Assembly (NCBI GenBank): GCA_019637645.1
Contig: JAHBVH010000014.1
Span: 62,001 to 126,000 of the forward strand
Origin: Caldilineaceae bacterium
Lineage (GTDB): Bacteria; Chloroflexota; Anaerolineae; Caldilineales; Caldilineaceae
Reading direction: 5' to 3'
DNA: 64,000 nt
A program made the translations under genes and the position numbers. The notes beneath the pieces were generated by a model, which saw only the letters and a program-made list of their open reading frames with translations, made no database searches and was not told the DNA's origin. This document shows, one piece after another, positions 26,371 to 32,614 of this stretch; positions within the stretch are counted from its first letter, which is position 1, and the number at the start of each line of letters is the position of its first letter.

Positions 26371-26760
26371 ATGAGCAAAGTAGCTGCAATTTTAGAGAAT
26401 GATGAAGTTACTGAAACTGCAACCGATCACCTAGCCAAGCTGCGTGTCGATGACCTGACTTGGGAACTACTCAGTGAAGAAGGTGAGGTTGAGCGCATCT
26501 TACCGGCCTTTGTCTGGCCCTCTGGCAATACGGCCCAAGTCAGTGGTGTTGCCGCTCCCTTGGGCGCGGTTGTGCAAGCTGACTATCCAGAAGAAGAGAC
26601 GCTGGAAAATAAAGGGGCTGACGGGAGCGTTGCCGATTACTATGCGCTGAGCATTGCCCGTGGGGCCACAGTTATCATTGTGGATGCCCCCCATGACTAT
26701 CGTGAACAAGTGCGCAGTACCTTAGCCGACGCTGGTGCCACCCGCATCACCTGGGAGTAA
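26371..26760 (+). CDS. Hypothetical stress-type protein (YflT/general stress 17M-like)
   Basis: This protein has 129 residues. The ATG is preceded by GGAGG at a good distance. It is acidic and soluble. The C-terminal half (A-D-Y-Y-A-L-S-I-A-R-G-A-T-V-I-I-V-D and D-Y-R-E-Q-V-R-S-T-L-A-D-A-G-A) resembles the alpha/beta fold of YflT-like general stress proteins, in which an A-x-A-L-x-x-G-G-x-V-V-x-V segment is followed by an A-x-x-x-L-x-x-x-G-A helix. The first ~60 residues do not match anything I recognise. Its neighbours (CsbD-like, Usp, MgtC) support a stress role. The function is unknown and the family call is tentative. Confidence 0.45.
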   Translation: MSKVAAILENDEVTETATDHLAKLRVDDLTWELLSEEGEVERILPAFVWPSGNTAQVSGVAAPLGAVVQADYPEEETLENKGADGSVADYYALSIARGATVIIVDAPHDYREQVRSTLADAGATRITWE

Positions 26761-26769
26761 CCAAATTTT

Positions 26770-27247
26770 ATGCTCCCCATTCGCCGTGTGCATGTCATTG
26801 TGAACCCAGCCGCTGGGCAAAATACACCAATATTGGCGACCTTGAAATATTGGCGACCTTGAAATATTGGCGACCTTGAAAGCTGTCTTTCAACCGCTCA
26901 AGCTTGATTGGCACGTGTCGATCACCAAACAAGCTGGTGATGCTCGGGCTCAAGCGAAGCAAGCAATTGCCGCCGCCGGTGTCGATGTCATTCACCAAGC
27001 CAGCCTAACGGCCCACTTTGCGTTGCTGGGATGTCCTTGGCTTGCGCGAAGCACGGCAGCCCAAGCTGCTTTGGATGCAGAATTACAACAGGCATTGCAC
27101 TGCTGGCAAGCCAAAGCGGGGAGCGTGACCTCGAACCCTCCCCGCTTGGCCCAAGCCGATGGCGAAATTATTGGTAAGGGCGCGATTCAAGGTGGGGTTC
27201 TACCGCAAGCATTGAAGGTCTTTGTGCCGGATCTGCCGAACAAATAA
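26770..27247 (+). pseudogene. Broken diacylglycerol kinase-like gene
   Basis: The frame opening at 26770 reads R-V-H-V-I-V-N-P-A-A-G-Q-N-T-P-I-L-A-T-L-K, the standard N-terminus of the diacylglycerol kinase catalytic domain, then stops. Downstream, after a 17-bp tandem triplication (26829-26879), the reading continues one frame over as A-V-F-Q-P-L, with T-K-Q-A-G-D-A and A-A-A-G-V-D-V. Removing two of the three copies (34 bp) restores one frame. The catalytic G-G-D-G-T region and about 150 following residues are missing. The end (Q-A-D-G-E-I-I-G...V-L-P-Q-A-L-K-V-F-V-P) is the usual C-terminus of the family. It is therefore disabled by both a frameshift and an internal deletion. Confidence 0.8.
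26829..26879 (+). repeat. Minisatellite, 3 x 17 bp, causing a frameshift
   Basis: Three exact tandem copies of AATATTGGCGACCTTGA. A single copy would encode the P-I-L-A-T-L part of the diacylglycerol kinase-like protein. The two extra copies add 34 bp and shift the frame by one. Confidence 0.95.
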
Positions 27248-27665
27248 TGTCGTTTGGCTACGGCTCAGCGATCTAATGAACTGGTTTATAGCTCACACTA
27301 TATCTTACGTATATGCCCTTGGCAATCGATAGAAGAAGGGAAAGCTGGTATCCTCGATTTAGACAAGCAAGCGTCCTTACTGTAGCCTTGCAAAGCGCTG
27401 GCTTAGCGAAAGCACTTGAGGCTCATTCGCTAGGCCGCATGTGCCAAGGGCAATTGACGACAGCGTGTAACAAAGGACTGTCAAAAATTGCCCCTCCAAC
27501 CGGGAAGTACAAGCCTAGGGTAGGCCACTGCCCGGAGCTCTGCGAATCGATCGGCTCATTGTGGGTGTCGTATTCATTGTGGGTGTCGTATGAAGAAGCG
27601 GTTGGAAAAGGCCGGTAAGGTAGCCGATAGCCTTTCGGGAAGAGTGCTGGGAAAGGAGTAGAACA
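27248..27665. other. Gene-free stretch
   Basis: This 418-bp region lies between the broken kinase gene and the CsbD-like gene. It holds an 18-bp unit repeated twice (27556-27591, TCATTGTGGGTGTCGTAT). A 101-codon frame at 27313 has no ribosome-binding site and a composition unlike the neighbours, so it is not called. Confidence 0.5.
27556..27591. repeat. Tandem repeat, 2 x 18 bp
   Basis: Two exact copies of TCATTGTGGGTGTCGTAT, about 75 bp upstream of the CsbD-like gene. Confidence 0.9.
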
Positions 27666-28145
27666 ATGAACCAGATTACATGGCAAGGAAAATTGCGCCA
27701 ATGGCGTGGTGAATTTAAACGAGAATGGGGAAAGTTCACCAACAATGATCGGCAACGCGTCGAAGGAGAGCTGGATCGGCTATTGGGGCAGATGCAACAA
27801 AAATATGGCTATACTCGTGAGCATGCTTGGAAGGAGCTAGAGCGCTATTGGCACGATTATCGCAAGCCGATGCAAGCCGCGGTGAATGCTACCGTGAATG
27901 CTACATTGGGTAAGCCCCATCAGGCGAAATCATTCAGACAACGCGTGCCATGGCTCACCTTGCTAGTTGCCGCGGTGGCGGTGGTCATTGGCGTGGCCCA
28001 ACTACGCTGGCCGGAGGAAGAAGCCGAAGATCGCGAGTTCGAGCAAAAGCGCAAAGAGGCGATTCGCCAGGAAAAAGAACGCGATCACGTTGACGAACGC
28101 TCCTGGGAATCGTTTCCTGCTAGCGATCCGCCTGCCTCTTGGTAG
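27666..28145 (+). CDS. CsbD-like protein with a C-terminal membrane anchor
   Basis: This protein has 159 residues. AAAGGAG precedes the ATG. Residues ~5-60 resemble a CsbD stress-response domain: W-Q-G-K-L-R-Q-W-R-G-E-F, W-G-K-F-T-N-N-D, then a G-E-L-D-R-L-L-G-Q-M-Q-Q-K-Y-G-Y-T helix. A single hydrophobic segment (~98-114, L-T-L-L-V-A-A-V-A-V-V-I-G-V-A) follows. A charged tail ends in S-W-E-S-F-P-A-S-D-P-P, a short motif found at the ends of many small bacterial stress-associated proteins. It is probably anchored in the cytoplasmic membrane. The combination of CsbD-like head, membrane segment and motif tail is unusual. A hairpin at 28194 follows the gene. Confidence 0.7.
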   Translation: MNQITWQGKLRQWRGEFKREWGKFTNNDRQRVEGELDRLLGQMQQKYGYTREHAWKELERYWHDYRKPMQAAVNATVNATLGKPHQAKSFRQRVPWLTLLVAAVAVVIGVAQLRWPEEEAEDREFEQKRKEAIRQEKERDHVDERSWESFPASDPPASW

Positions 28146-28193
28146 TGGAGCGGGTTGCGGAACAGAGAAGTCCCTGTAAAAATGGCGGCTTCT

Positions 28194-28225
28194 GGTAATC
28201 GGCACCGAGTCTAGTGCCGATTACC
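28194..28225 (+). terminator. Hairpin after CsbD-like gene
   Basis: A 12-bp perfect stem (GGTAATCGGCAC) with an 8-nt loop, 49 bp after the stop codon. No U-tract follows, so it may be a pause or processing site rather than a true intrinsic terminator. Confidence 0.5.
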
Positions 28226-28271
28226 TGGGAGCCGTTGCTTGTTGATCTGCGTGAACGGTCGCTTGCTTCCT

Positions 28272-28303
28272 CCAAGAATCCTTTCGATAGAGGAGATTCT
28301 TGG
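28272..28303 (+). promoter_or_regulatory. Leader hairpin upstream of response regulator
   Basis: A 9-bp stem (CCAAGAATC / GATTCTTGG) enclosing 14 nt, ending 38 bp before the start at 28342. It could be part of the 5' leader. The role is unknown. Confidence 0.35.
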
Positions 28304-28341
28304 CAGATGGGCGGTCGTTTCGGACAAGGGATACCTGGTTC

Positions 28342-29001
28342 ATGATTCGTGTATTTCTGGCCCATGAACATCGACTGGTGAATGATGCCATTGCTACCGT
28401 TCTACAAGATGATGCCGCGATCCAGATTGTGGGCTGCGCCGCCGATAAAGAGGGCGTGCTCACTCACCCTCAGCTAACAACTTGCGATGTGGTTTTGCTC
28501 AGTATTAAACTACCCGACAACGCAGCGCTCCAGGTATTACGCACGCTTGGCAACAAAAATACGCACCCCAAAGTCTTAGTCACGGATCTCATTCAATCAA
28601 ATGCCGCCATTTTGCAATGCGTCGAGGAAGGCGCGGCCGGTTATGTGTACGAAGATGAATCGGTAACCGATCTGTTGCAAAAAATCCATTGCCTAAGCCA
28701 AGATGAATTTCTCGTCTCGCCCAGTGTTGCTGCCGCCTTGATTACCCGAATTGCTGAATTAAAACGCTATACCTATGATGTCGAGCAGAACAAGGTAAAC
28801 AGCCAGTGGGACGAGTTAACCCCACGGGAACGTGAGGTGTTGGATCTGCTGGCCCAAGGCCGGAGCAATCTAGAAATTGCGGAAACCTTAGTGATCGAAG
28901 TCGGTACGGTAAAAAATCACGTCCATAGTATCTTTCGCAAACTGGATATTCGTGAACGCCAACATGCGGCCCTCTTTACCCAATATCTCAATGGGAATTG
29001 A
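28342..29001 (+). CDS. Degenerate LuxR-type response regulator (Ser at phosphoacceptor)
   Basis: The start at 28342 (M-I-R-V-F-L-A-H) is chosen over an in-frame ATG at 28300 because it matches the N-terminus of its paralogues; it gives 219 residues. The receiver has Ser54 (V-V-L-L-S-I-K-L-P) where Asp is expected, and H8-E9 where two acidic residues normally bind Mg2+. The output helix-turn-helix is intact (L-T-P-R-E-R-E-V-L-D-L-L-A-Q-G, I-E-V-G-T-V-K-N-H-V-H-S-I-F). The domain linker V-S-P-S-V-A-A-A-L-I-T-R-I-A-E-L closely matches V-A-P-E-V-A-A-A-L-M-D-R-I-A-N-L in the 19042 protein. It has no adjacent kinase and is likely a phosphorylation-independent regulator of the stress block. Confidence 0.9.
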   Translation: MIRVFLAHEHRLVNDAIATVLQDDAAIQIVGCAADKEGVLTHPQLTTCDVVLLSIKLPDNAALQVLRTLGNKNTHPKVLVTDLIQSNAAILQCVEEGAAGYVYEDESVTDLLQKIHCLSQDEFLVSPSVAAALITRIAELKRYTYDVEQNKVNSQWDELTPREREVLDLLAQGRSNLEIAETLVIEVGTVKNHVHSIFRKLDIRERQHAALFTQYLNGN

Positions 29002-29009
29002 GCGCACCG

Positions 29010-29136
29010 CCCTGATGAAGGGTAAGCAATGAAAGTGGTAGACCTTACTCGTGCGCTTTCGCGCAGCTTAACCGAGCAGGCGCGGATTTCAATCCGCGCC
29101 TGCTTTACCGAAGTTAATGGGTAATCTTCATCAGCG
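29010..29136 (+). repeat. Dispersed palindromic repeat R1, copy B
   Basis: It starts CCTGATGAAGGGTAAGCAAT and ends GTAATCTTCATCAGCG. The internal hairpin reads GCGCGGATTTCAATCCGCGC. Compared with the other copies the sixth base pair is changed from T-A to G-C on both sides, a compensatory change. It follows 8 bp after the regulator gene. Confidence 0.9.
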
Positions 29137-29183
29137 CCGGGCTACTCATTTGACCAGTTTTAGCATGCCTCTTCTTGCCCCAA

Positions 29184-29214
29184 CCCCTTTCCCTACCCAG
29201 CACAGGGAAAGGGG
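29184..29214 (+). terminator. 11-bp-stem hairpin, possible terminator
   Basis: Arms CCCCTTTCCCT and AGGGAAAGGGG flank a 9-nt loop, followed by TCATCCTCTTTCG, a weak pyrimidine tract. It is about 180 bp after the response regulator gene. Confidence 0.45.
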
Positions 29215-29542
29215 TCATCCTCTTTCGTAGGAATGATAATAAAAAATAGGACATTCTCTATACCTTTTTCTATATCCTGCTCTATGGGTTGCATCTATCC
29301 CCGCTTCTATGATCAACCGTAATCTTCCGCCCTTTGTCAACGCTACCAATGGTTTTGCAAATTTCCGCGGCTCGTCCGGCTTTGTAAAGCAGACGAGTCA
29401 TATCCAGTACGTAAAACTCCTAACGCATTTTGTATCGCCGCGCTATATCGTTACCTATCGCTCGCGACGGGGGCCGTGGCTATACTGTCAGTGGCTATAC
29501 CGTAATCGGCCACTCCTTTGGTTCACACAATGGGGAAAAAAG

Positions 29543-30232
29543 ATGAATCTACATGCAACCGCTCCGCGCTTTGAATTCCGTGTTTTTGGTCAACAGTTCA
29601 GCCGCGCAGTGGCTTCGGTCGTCGCGAATTTTCCAGCAGAGGCGGCGGATGAGGGCCTACAAACCTATCTCCTTTCAGCGGCAGAGCACGACTATGATGT
29701 CGGCTACAATGTAAAGCTACGCAAGGGAAAGTTGGCTGCGAAGCTGTTGATCCGTGAGCATCTCGGCCTAGAGCGCTGGCAGCCTTATCTACAGTTGCCT
29801 TTTCCGTTGACGGCTGCCTTTTGCCATGAATTCGTTTTTGCTTGGCTCGCGGTAGAGCCGCCACCCTTGCGCCGCGATCAATACACCGAGCCGCAATTCC
29901 TCCAAGAGATTGTGTTACCGCATCCCCAGCTTTGTGCTGTGCAGCTCTATAAGCAGCGTCGTCAATTTACCGTGAATGGCTGCAAACTAGAGCTGGCTTC
30001 GCTCTGTATCAACCAACGCCATCAAATTAAAACCGTGGCCGTGGAAGCGGCGGAGGCAGACAACCTACTGCATACGGTGGAACTGCTCCATCTGCATACC
30101 TTTGAAAATACAAACTATATCGTCGGCCTCCGTGAATTATTAGGCAAAGAGGCGCTACCTCATCGCCAGCGTACCGCGCCGCTGGAAACCTTCGCCACTA
30201 CGGCGCGGCCCGAATATGCGCTGGTCCGCTAA
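29543..30232 (+). CDS. CYTH-like domain protein
   Basis: This protein has 229 residues from the ATG at 29543 (GGGGAAAAAAG upstream). The order of charged beta-strand motifs fits the CYTH/triphosphate-tunnel fold: F-E-F-R-V-F near the N-terminus, Q-T-Y-L-L-S, then N-V-K-L-R-K-G-K-L-A-A-K-L-L, G-L-E-R-W-Q-P near residue 75, and later C-K-L-E-L-A-S-L and T-V-A-V-E-A-A-E. CYTH proteins act on inorganic triphosphate, polyphosphate, thiamine triphosphate or, in VTC proteins, polyphosphate synthesis. Not all catalytic residues can be assigned by eye, so the substrate is unknown. It lies 88 bp upstream of the MgtC gene. Confidence 0.6.
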   Translation: MNLHATAPRFEFRVFGQQFSRAVASVVANFPAEAADEGLQTYLLSAAEHDYDVGYNVKLRKGKLAAKLLIREHLGLERWQPYLQLPFPLTAAFCHEFVFAWLAVEPPPLRRDQYTEPQFLQEIVLPHPQLCAVQLYKQRRQFTVNGCKLELASLCINQRHQIKTVAVEAAEADNLLHTVELLHLHTFENTNYIVGLRELLGKEALPHRQRTAPLETFATTARPEYALVR

Positions 30233-30320
30233 AGGTGCCAGCCATCCATTGATACGGTAGCGGCCATGCCTAGCCGTTACCCACAAAAACCAACGTCTAT
30301 CAAATCGAAGCGGAGGAATC

Positions 30321-30773
30321 TTGATCGCACAGTTACAAATCGTTGGCTTTGTGCTTTTGGCAATGGCTTTGAGCGCAGTGGTTGGCATTGAACGTGAATT
30401 GGCCGATAAGCCCGCTGGCTTTCGTACCCACATGTTGGTAGGGGGTGCGTCAGCGTTGTTGGTCAGCCTGAGCAGTGTGATAGTCCATTCCTTTAGCGTA
30501 GAAGACTCTTTTATTCAATCCGACCCGGTGCGTGTGCTCGAAGCGATCATCGCCGGCGTGAGCTTCTTGGGCGCCGGTACGATCTTCCGACGCTCCGATA
30601 AGGAGACAACCGAAGGGTTAACCACCGCTGCCTCGTTGCTGTTTGTGGCCGGTATTGGCGTTAGCGTGGCGGTTGGCCAAATGGTGTTAGCTGTTGCGGT
30701 TACTTTGATGGCGCTTTTTGTGTTGCGGGGGATCGGGTGGCTGGAAGAGCGCTTTTTAACCTCTCGTAAATGA
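30321..30773 (+). CDS. MgtC/SapB family membrane protein
   Basis: This protein has 150 residues. The TTG start is set by an excellent GGAGGAATC ribosome-binding site. Four to five hydrophobic segments are seen. Family hallmarks are A-L-S-A-V-V-G-I-E-R-E (residues ~15-25), K-P-A-G-F-R-T-H-M-L-V-G-G-A-S-A (~31-46), A-G-V-S-F-L-G-A-G-T-I-F (~80-91) and T-E-G-L-T-T-A-A-S-L. MgtC-type proteins sit in the cytoplasmic membrane and are linked to Mg2+ limitation, acid survival and, in Salmonella, inhibition of the ATP synthase. This is the short form without the C-terminal ACT-like domain. Its stop is one base from the ATG of the PAP2 gene, so the two form an operon. Confidence 0.93.
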   Translation: MIAQLQIVGFVLLAMALSAVVGIERELADKPAGFRTHMLVGGASALLVSLSSVIVHSFSVEDSFIQSDPVRVLEAIIAGVSFLGAGTIFRRSDKETTEGLTTAASLLFVAGIGVSVAVGQMVLAVAVTLMALFVLRGIGWLEERFLTSRK

Positions 30774-30774
30774 C

Positions 30775-31440
30775 ATGAAAAATCGTTCCAAACGTTTACA
30801 ACTATGGCGACCGTGGGCGCGTTGGCAAGCGCGGTTGACCTTATTGCAACGTGTCGATACTTGGCTCTTTGGCCAGATCAACAATCTGCCCCACCCACCT
30901 TTTTTTGACAATGGGATGCGTCTCCTGGCTGAACTTATGAACCGTGGCGACGGTTGGCTCTTTGGCCTTTTTCTCGTCAGTTATCATGATGAGCGGCAAG
31001 GTCACACCCGCAATTCGCATATTCTGCGGCGGGTGGCTCCTGTGTTGTGGTTGGCCAGTGCAACCGTAGAATTTCCCCTGAAATCGCTCTTTCGTCGTCA
31101 ACGCCCCTATGTCCAGCTCACCCAAGCGATTTTGGTGGGTGCGCCGCCCCAACGTCATTCCTTTCCATCGGGCCATGCTGCTTCTGCCTTTGCGGGTGCT
31201 TGGTTGCTCAGTGCGCACTACCCACGCTGGCGTCTCCCGTTTTACTTGTTGGCTACGGCTGTTGCTTTTTGCCGCGTCTATTTGGGTGTTCATTATCCCA
31301 GCGATGTAATTGTCGGGGGATTGACGGGCGTTGGGTTGGCTGCCTTCTACCAGCGGCTGATCAACCACCCGCGCCGCCGTTGGCGTTTGCGGCCACCAAC
31401 CAAGCCCGCAACGCCAAACAAGGATAACACACCGCGCTAG
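30775..31440 (+). CDS. PAP2-family membrane phosphatase
   Basis: This protein has 221 residues. All three PAP2 catalytic motifs are present: K-S-L-F-R-R-Q-R-P (KX6RP, ~103-111), P-S-G-H near residue 132 and C-R-V-Y-L-G-V-H-Y-P-S-D (the SRX5HX3D motif with Cys for Ser) near 163-174. The central His residues are intact. Several hydrophobic segments surround them. Such enzymes dephosphorylate phosphatidic acid, undecaprenyl diphosphate or similar lipids on the outer face of the membrane. It is encoded directly after the MgtC gene. Confidence 0.92.
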   Translation: MKNRSKRLQLWRPWARWQARLTLLQRVDTWLFGQINNLPHPPFFDNGMRLLAELMNRGDGWLFGLFLVSYHDERQGHTRNSHILRRVAPVLWLASATVEFPLKSLFRRQRPYVQLTQAILVGAPPQRHSFPSGHAASAFAGAWLLSAHYPRWRLPFYLLATAVAFCRVYLGVHYPSDVIVGGLTGVGLAAFYQRLINHPRRRWRLRPPTKPATPNKDNTPR

Positions 31441-31555
31441 CTCTTGGCCTTGTTGCGGCTATTGTTGCGGCGCGCCTAGCCACCCGTTGTCTAATAAGGG
31501 TCTAATGAACCCCGTTCGTATCGCTCACTTCACTGTTGACAGTTGGGAGGAAAGT

Positions 31556-32614
31556 ATGTTTGAAAAGATTGTAGCACCGCTCGATGGCTCGGCCTTCGCG
31601 GCGAGTGTGATCCCGCATATCGTGGCGATGGCGCAGGCAACCTCTGCCCAAGTCACGTTGCTGCGTGTGATGGTACGCGATGCTTCGATGGCAGTTGCGG
31701 TGAATCCCTTGGATTGGCAACTCCAAAAAACAGAAGCCCAGACCTATCTCGATGAAATGCGCAATCGACTCACCCAACTGCTCTCTACCCAACCCAAAAC
31801 CGTGGTGCTAGAGGGCCGCGCCGCCGACCGCATTATTGAATATGCCCAGCAAAGCCAATGCGATCTCGTGGCCCTCAGTAGCCATGGTCAAAGTGGTCTG
31901 CATGCCTGGAATGTCAGCAGCATTGCCCAGAAAGTGATCAACCGCGTTGGGAAATCCTTTCTTCTCGTGCGGGCCTACCAAATGGCCACCACCGGCCAAG
32001 TGACCGAATGGGAAGGTGTTCGCTACCGGCGGATTGTTGTGCCGCTCGATGGGGCACCGCGCTCGGAGCATGTCCTGCCCATTGCCACGAACCTCGCCGA
32101 GTGGCATGGCGCTGAATTGGTATTGGTGCATGTGGTGACTAGGCCCACGATGATCCAGCGGATGCCATTGACCGCCGAAGAGAGCGCACTGGCGGAACAA
32201 CTCTTTGAACGCAACCAAAGTCAGGCGCACAAATATCTCGAACAGTTGCGCCAGCGCCTAGCCCCTGCCCCCCAAATTCATGTGATCACGGGCGAAAATA
32301 TTTCTTCCGCCCTGCATAAATTTATTACCCAACACGAAGGCGATCTCTTGATCATGAGCGCCCATGGGCAATCAGCCCAACGGCAGTGGCCCTATGGCAG
32401 CCTAGTCTCCAGCTTGATCGATCAAGGGACAACGTCGTTACTCGTTTTACAAGACATGGCCGCCAGTGCCATTGAACCGACTGCCGCCGAGCAGGCTGCT
32501 GATGCCCTGCGGCGGCAACCGCCACGGCCTACTGGTGGCAATGAACACCCTGGGCCGAGCACTGGCCACAACACGGGAATACAGGTAGATGATTATGCTG
32601 CAACAGCCATCTGA
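31556..32614 (+). CDS. Tandem universal stress protein (two UspA domains)
   Basis: This protein has 352 residues. The ATG at 31556 has GGGAGGAAAG upstream and starts the canonical M-F-E-K-I-V-A-P-L-D-G-S; the earlier in-frame ATG at 31487 is rejected. Domain 1 (1-140) ends in the ATP-binding loop S-S-H-G-Q-S-G-L-H-A-W-N-V-S-S. Domain 2 (~155-300) begins R-R-I-V-V-P-L-D-G-A and has S-A-H-G-Q-S-A-Q-R-Q-W-P-Y-G-S. Both loops keep the G-x-x-x-(8-9)-G/S-S pattern, although domain 2 is less standard. A Pro/Gly-rich tail follows. The last 26 bp overlap the glucan synthase gene, which implies a shared transcript. Confidence 0.9.
   Translation: MFEKIVAPLDGSAFAASVIPHIVAMAQATSAQVTLLRVMVRDASMAVAVNPLDWQLQKTEAQTYLDEMRNRLTQLLSTQPKTVVLEGRAADRIIEYAQQSQCDLVALSSHGQSGLHAWNVSSIAQKVINRVGKSFLLVRAYQMATTGQVTEWEGVRYRRIVVPLDGAPRSEHVLPIATNLAEWHGAELVLVHVVTRPTMIQRMPLTAEESALAEQLFERNQSQAHKYLEQLRQRLAPAPQIHVITGENISSALHKFITQHEGDLLIMSAHGQSAQRQWPYGSLVSSLIDQGTTSLLVLQDMAASAIEPTAAEQAADALRRQPPRPTGGNEHPGPSTGHNTGIQVDDYAATAI

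Larger units (their letters stand above)
29002..29542. other. Gene-free stretch with R1 repeat and hairpin
   Basis: This 541-bp region contains dispersed repeat R1 copy B (29010-29136) and a hairpin at 29184-29214. An in-frame ATG at 29309 extends the next gene upstream, but that part has no family similarity and contains a run of odd composition, so it is treated as non-coding. Confidence 0.5.

Noticed and set aside
27313..27618. Open frame of 101 codons after the broken kinase gene
   Set aside because: It has no ribosome-binding site, spans a non-triplet-conserved 18-bp duplication and has no recognisable domain.
29309..29542. N-terminal extension of the CYTH-like gene from an upstream ATG
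   Set aside because: The 78 extra residues show no domain pattern and no ribosome-binding site, while the ATG at 29543 begins the conserved part.
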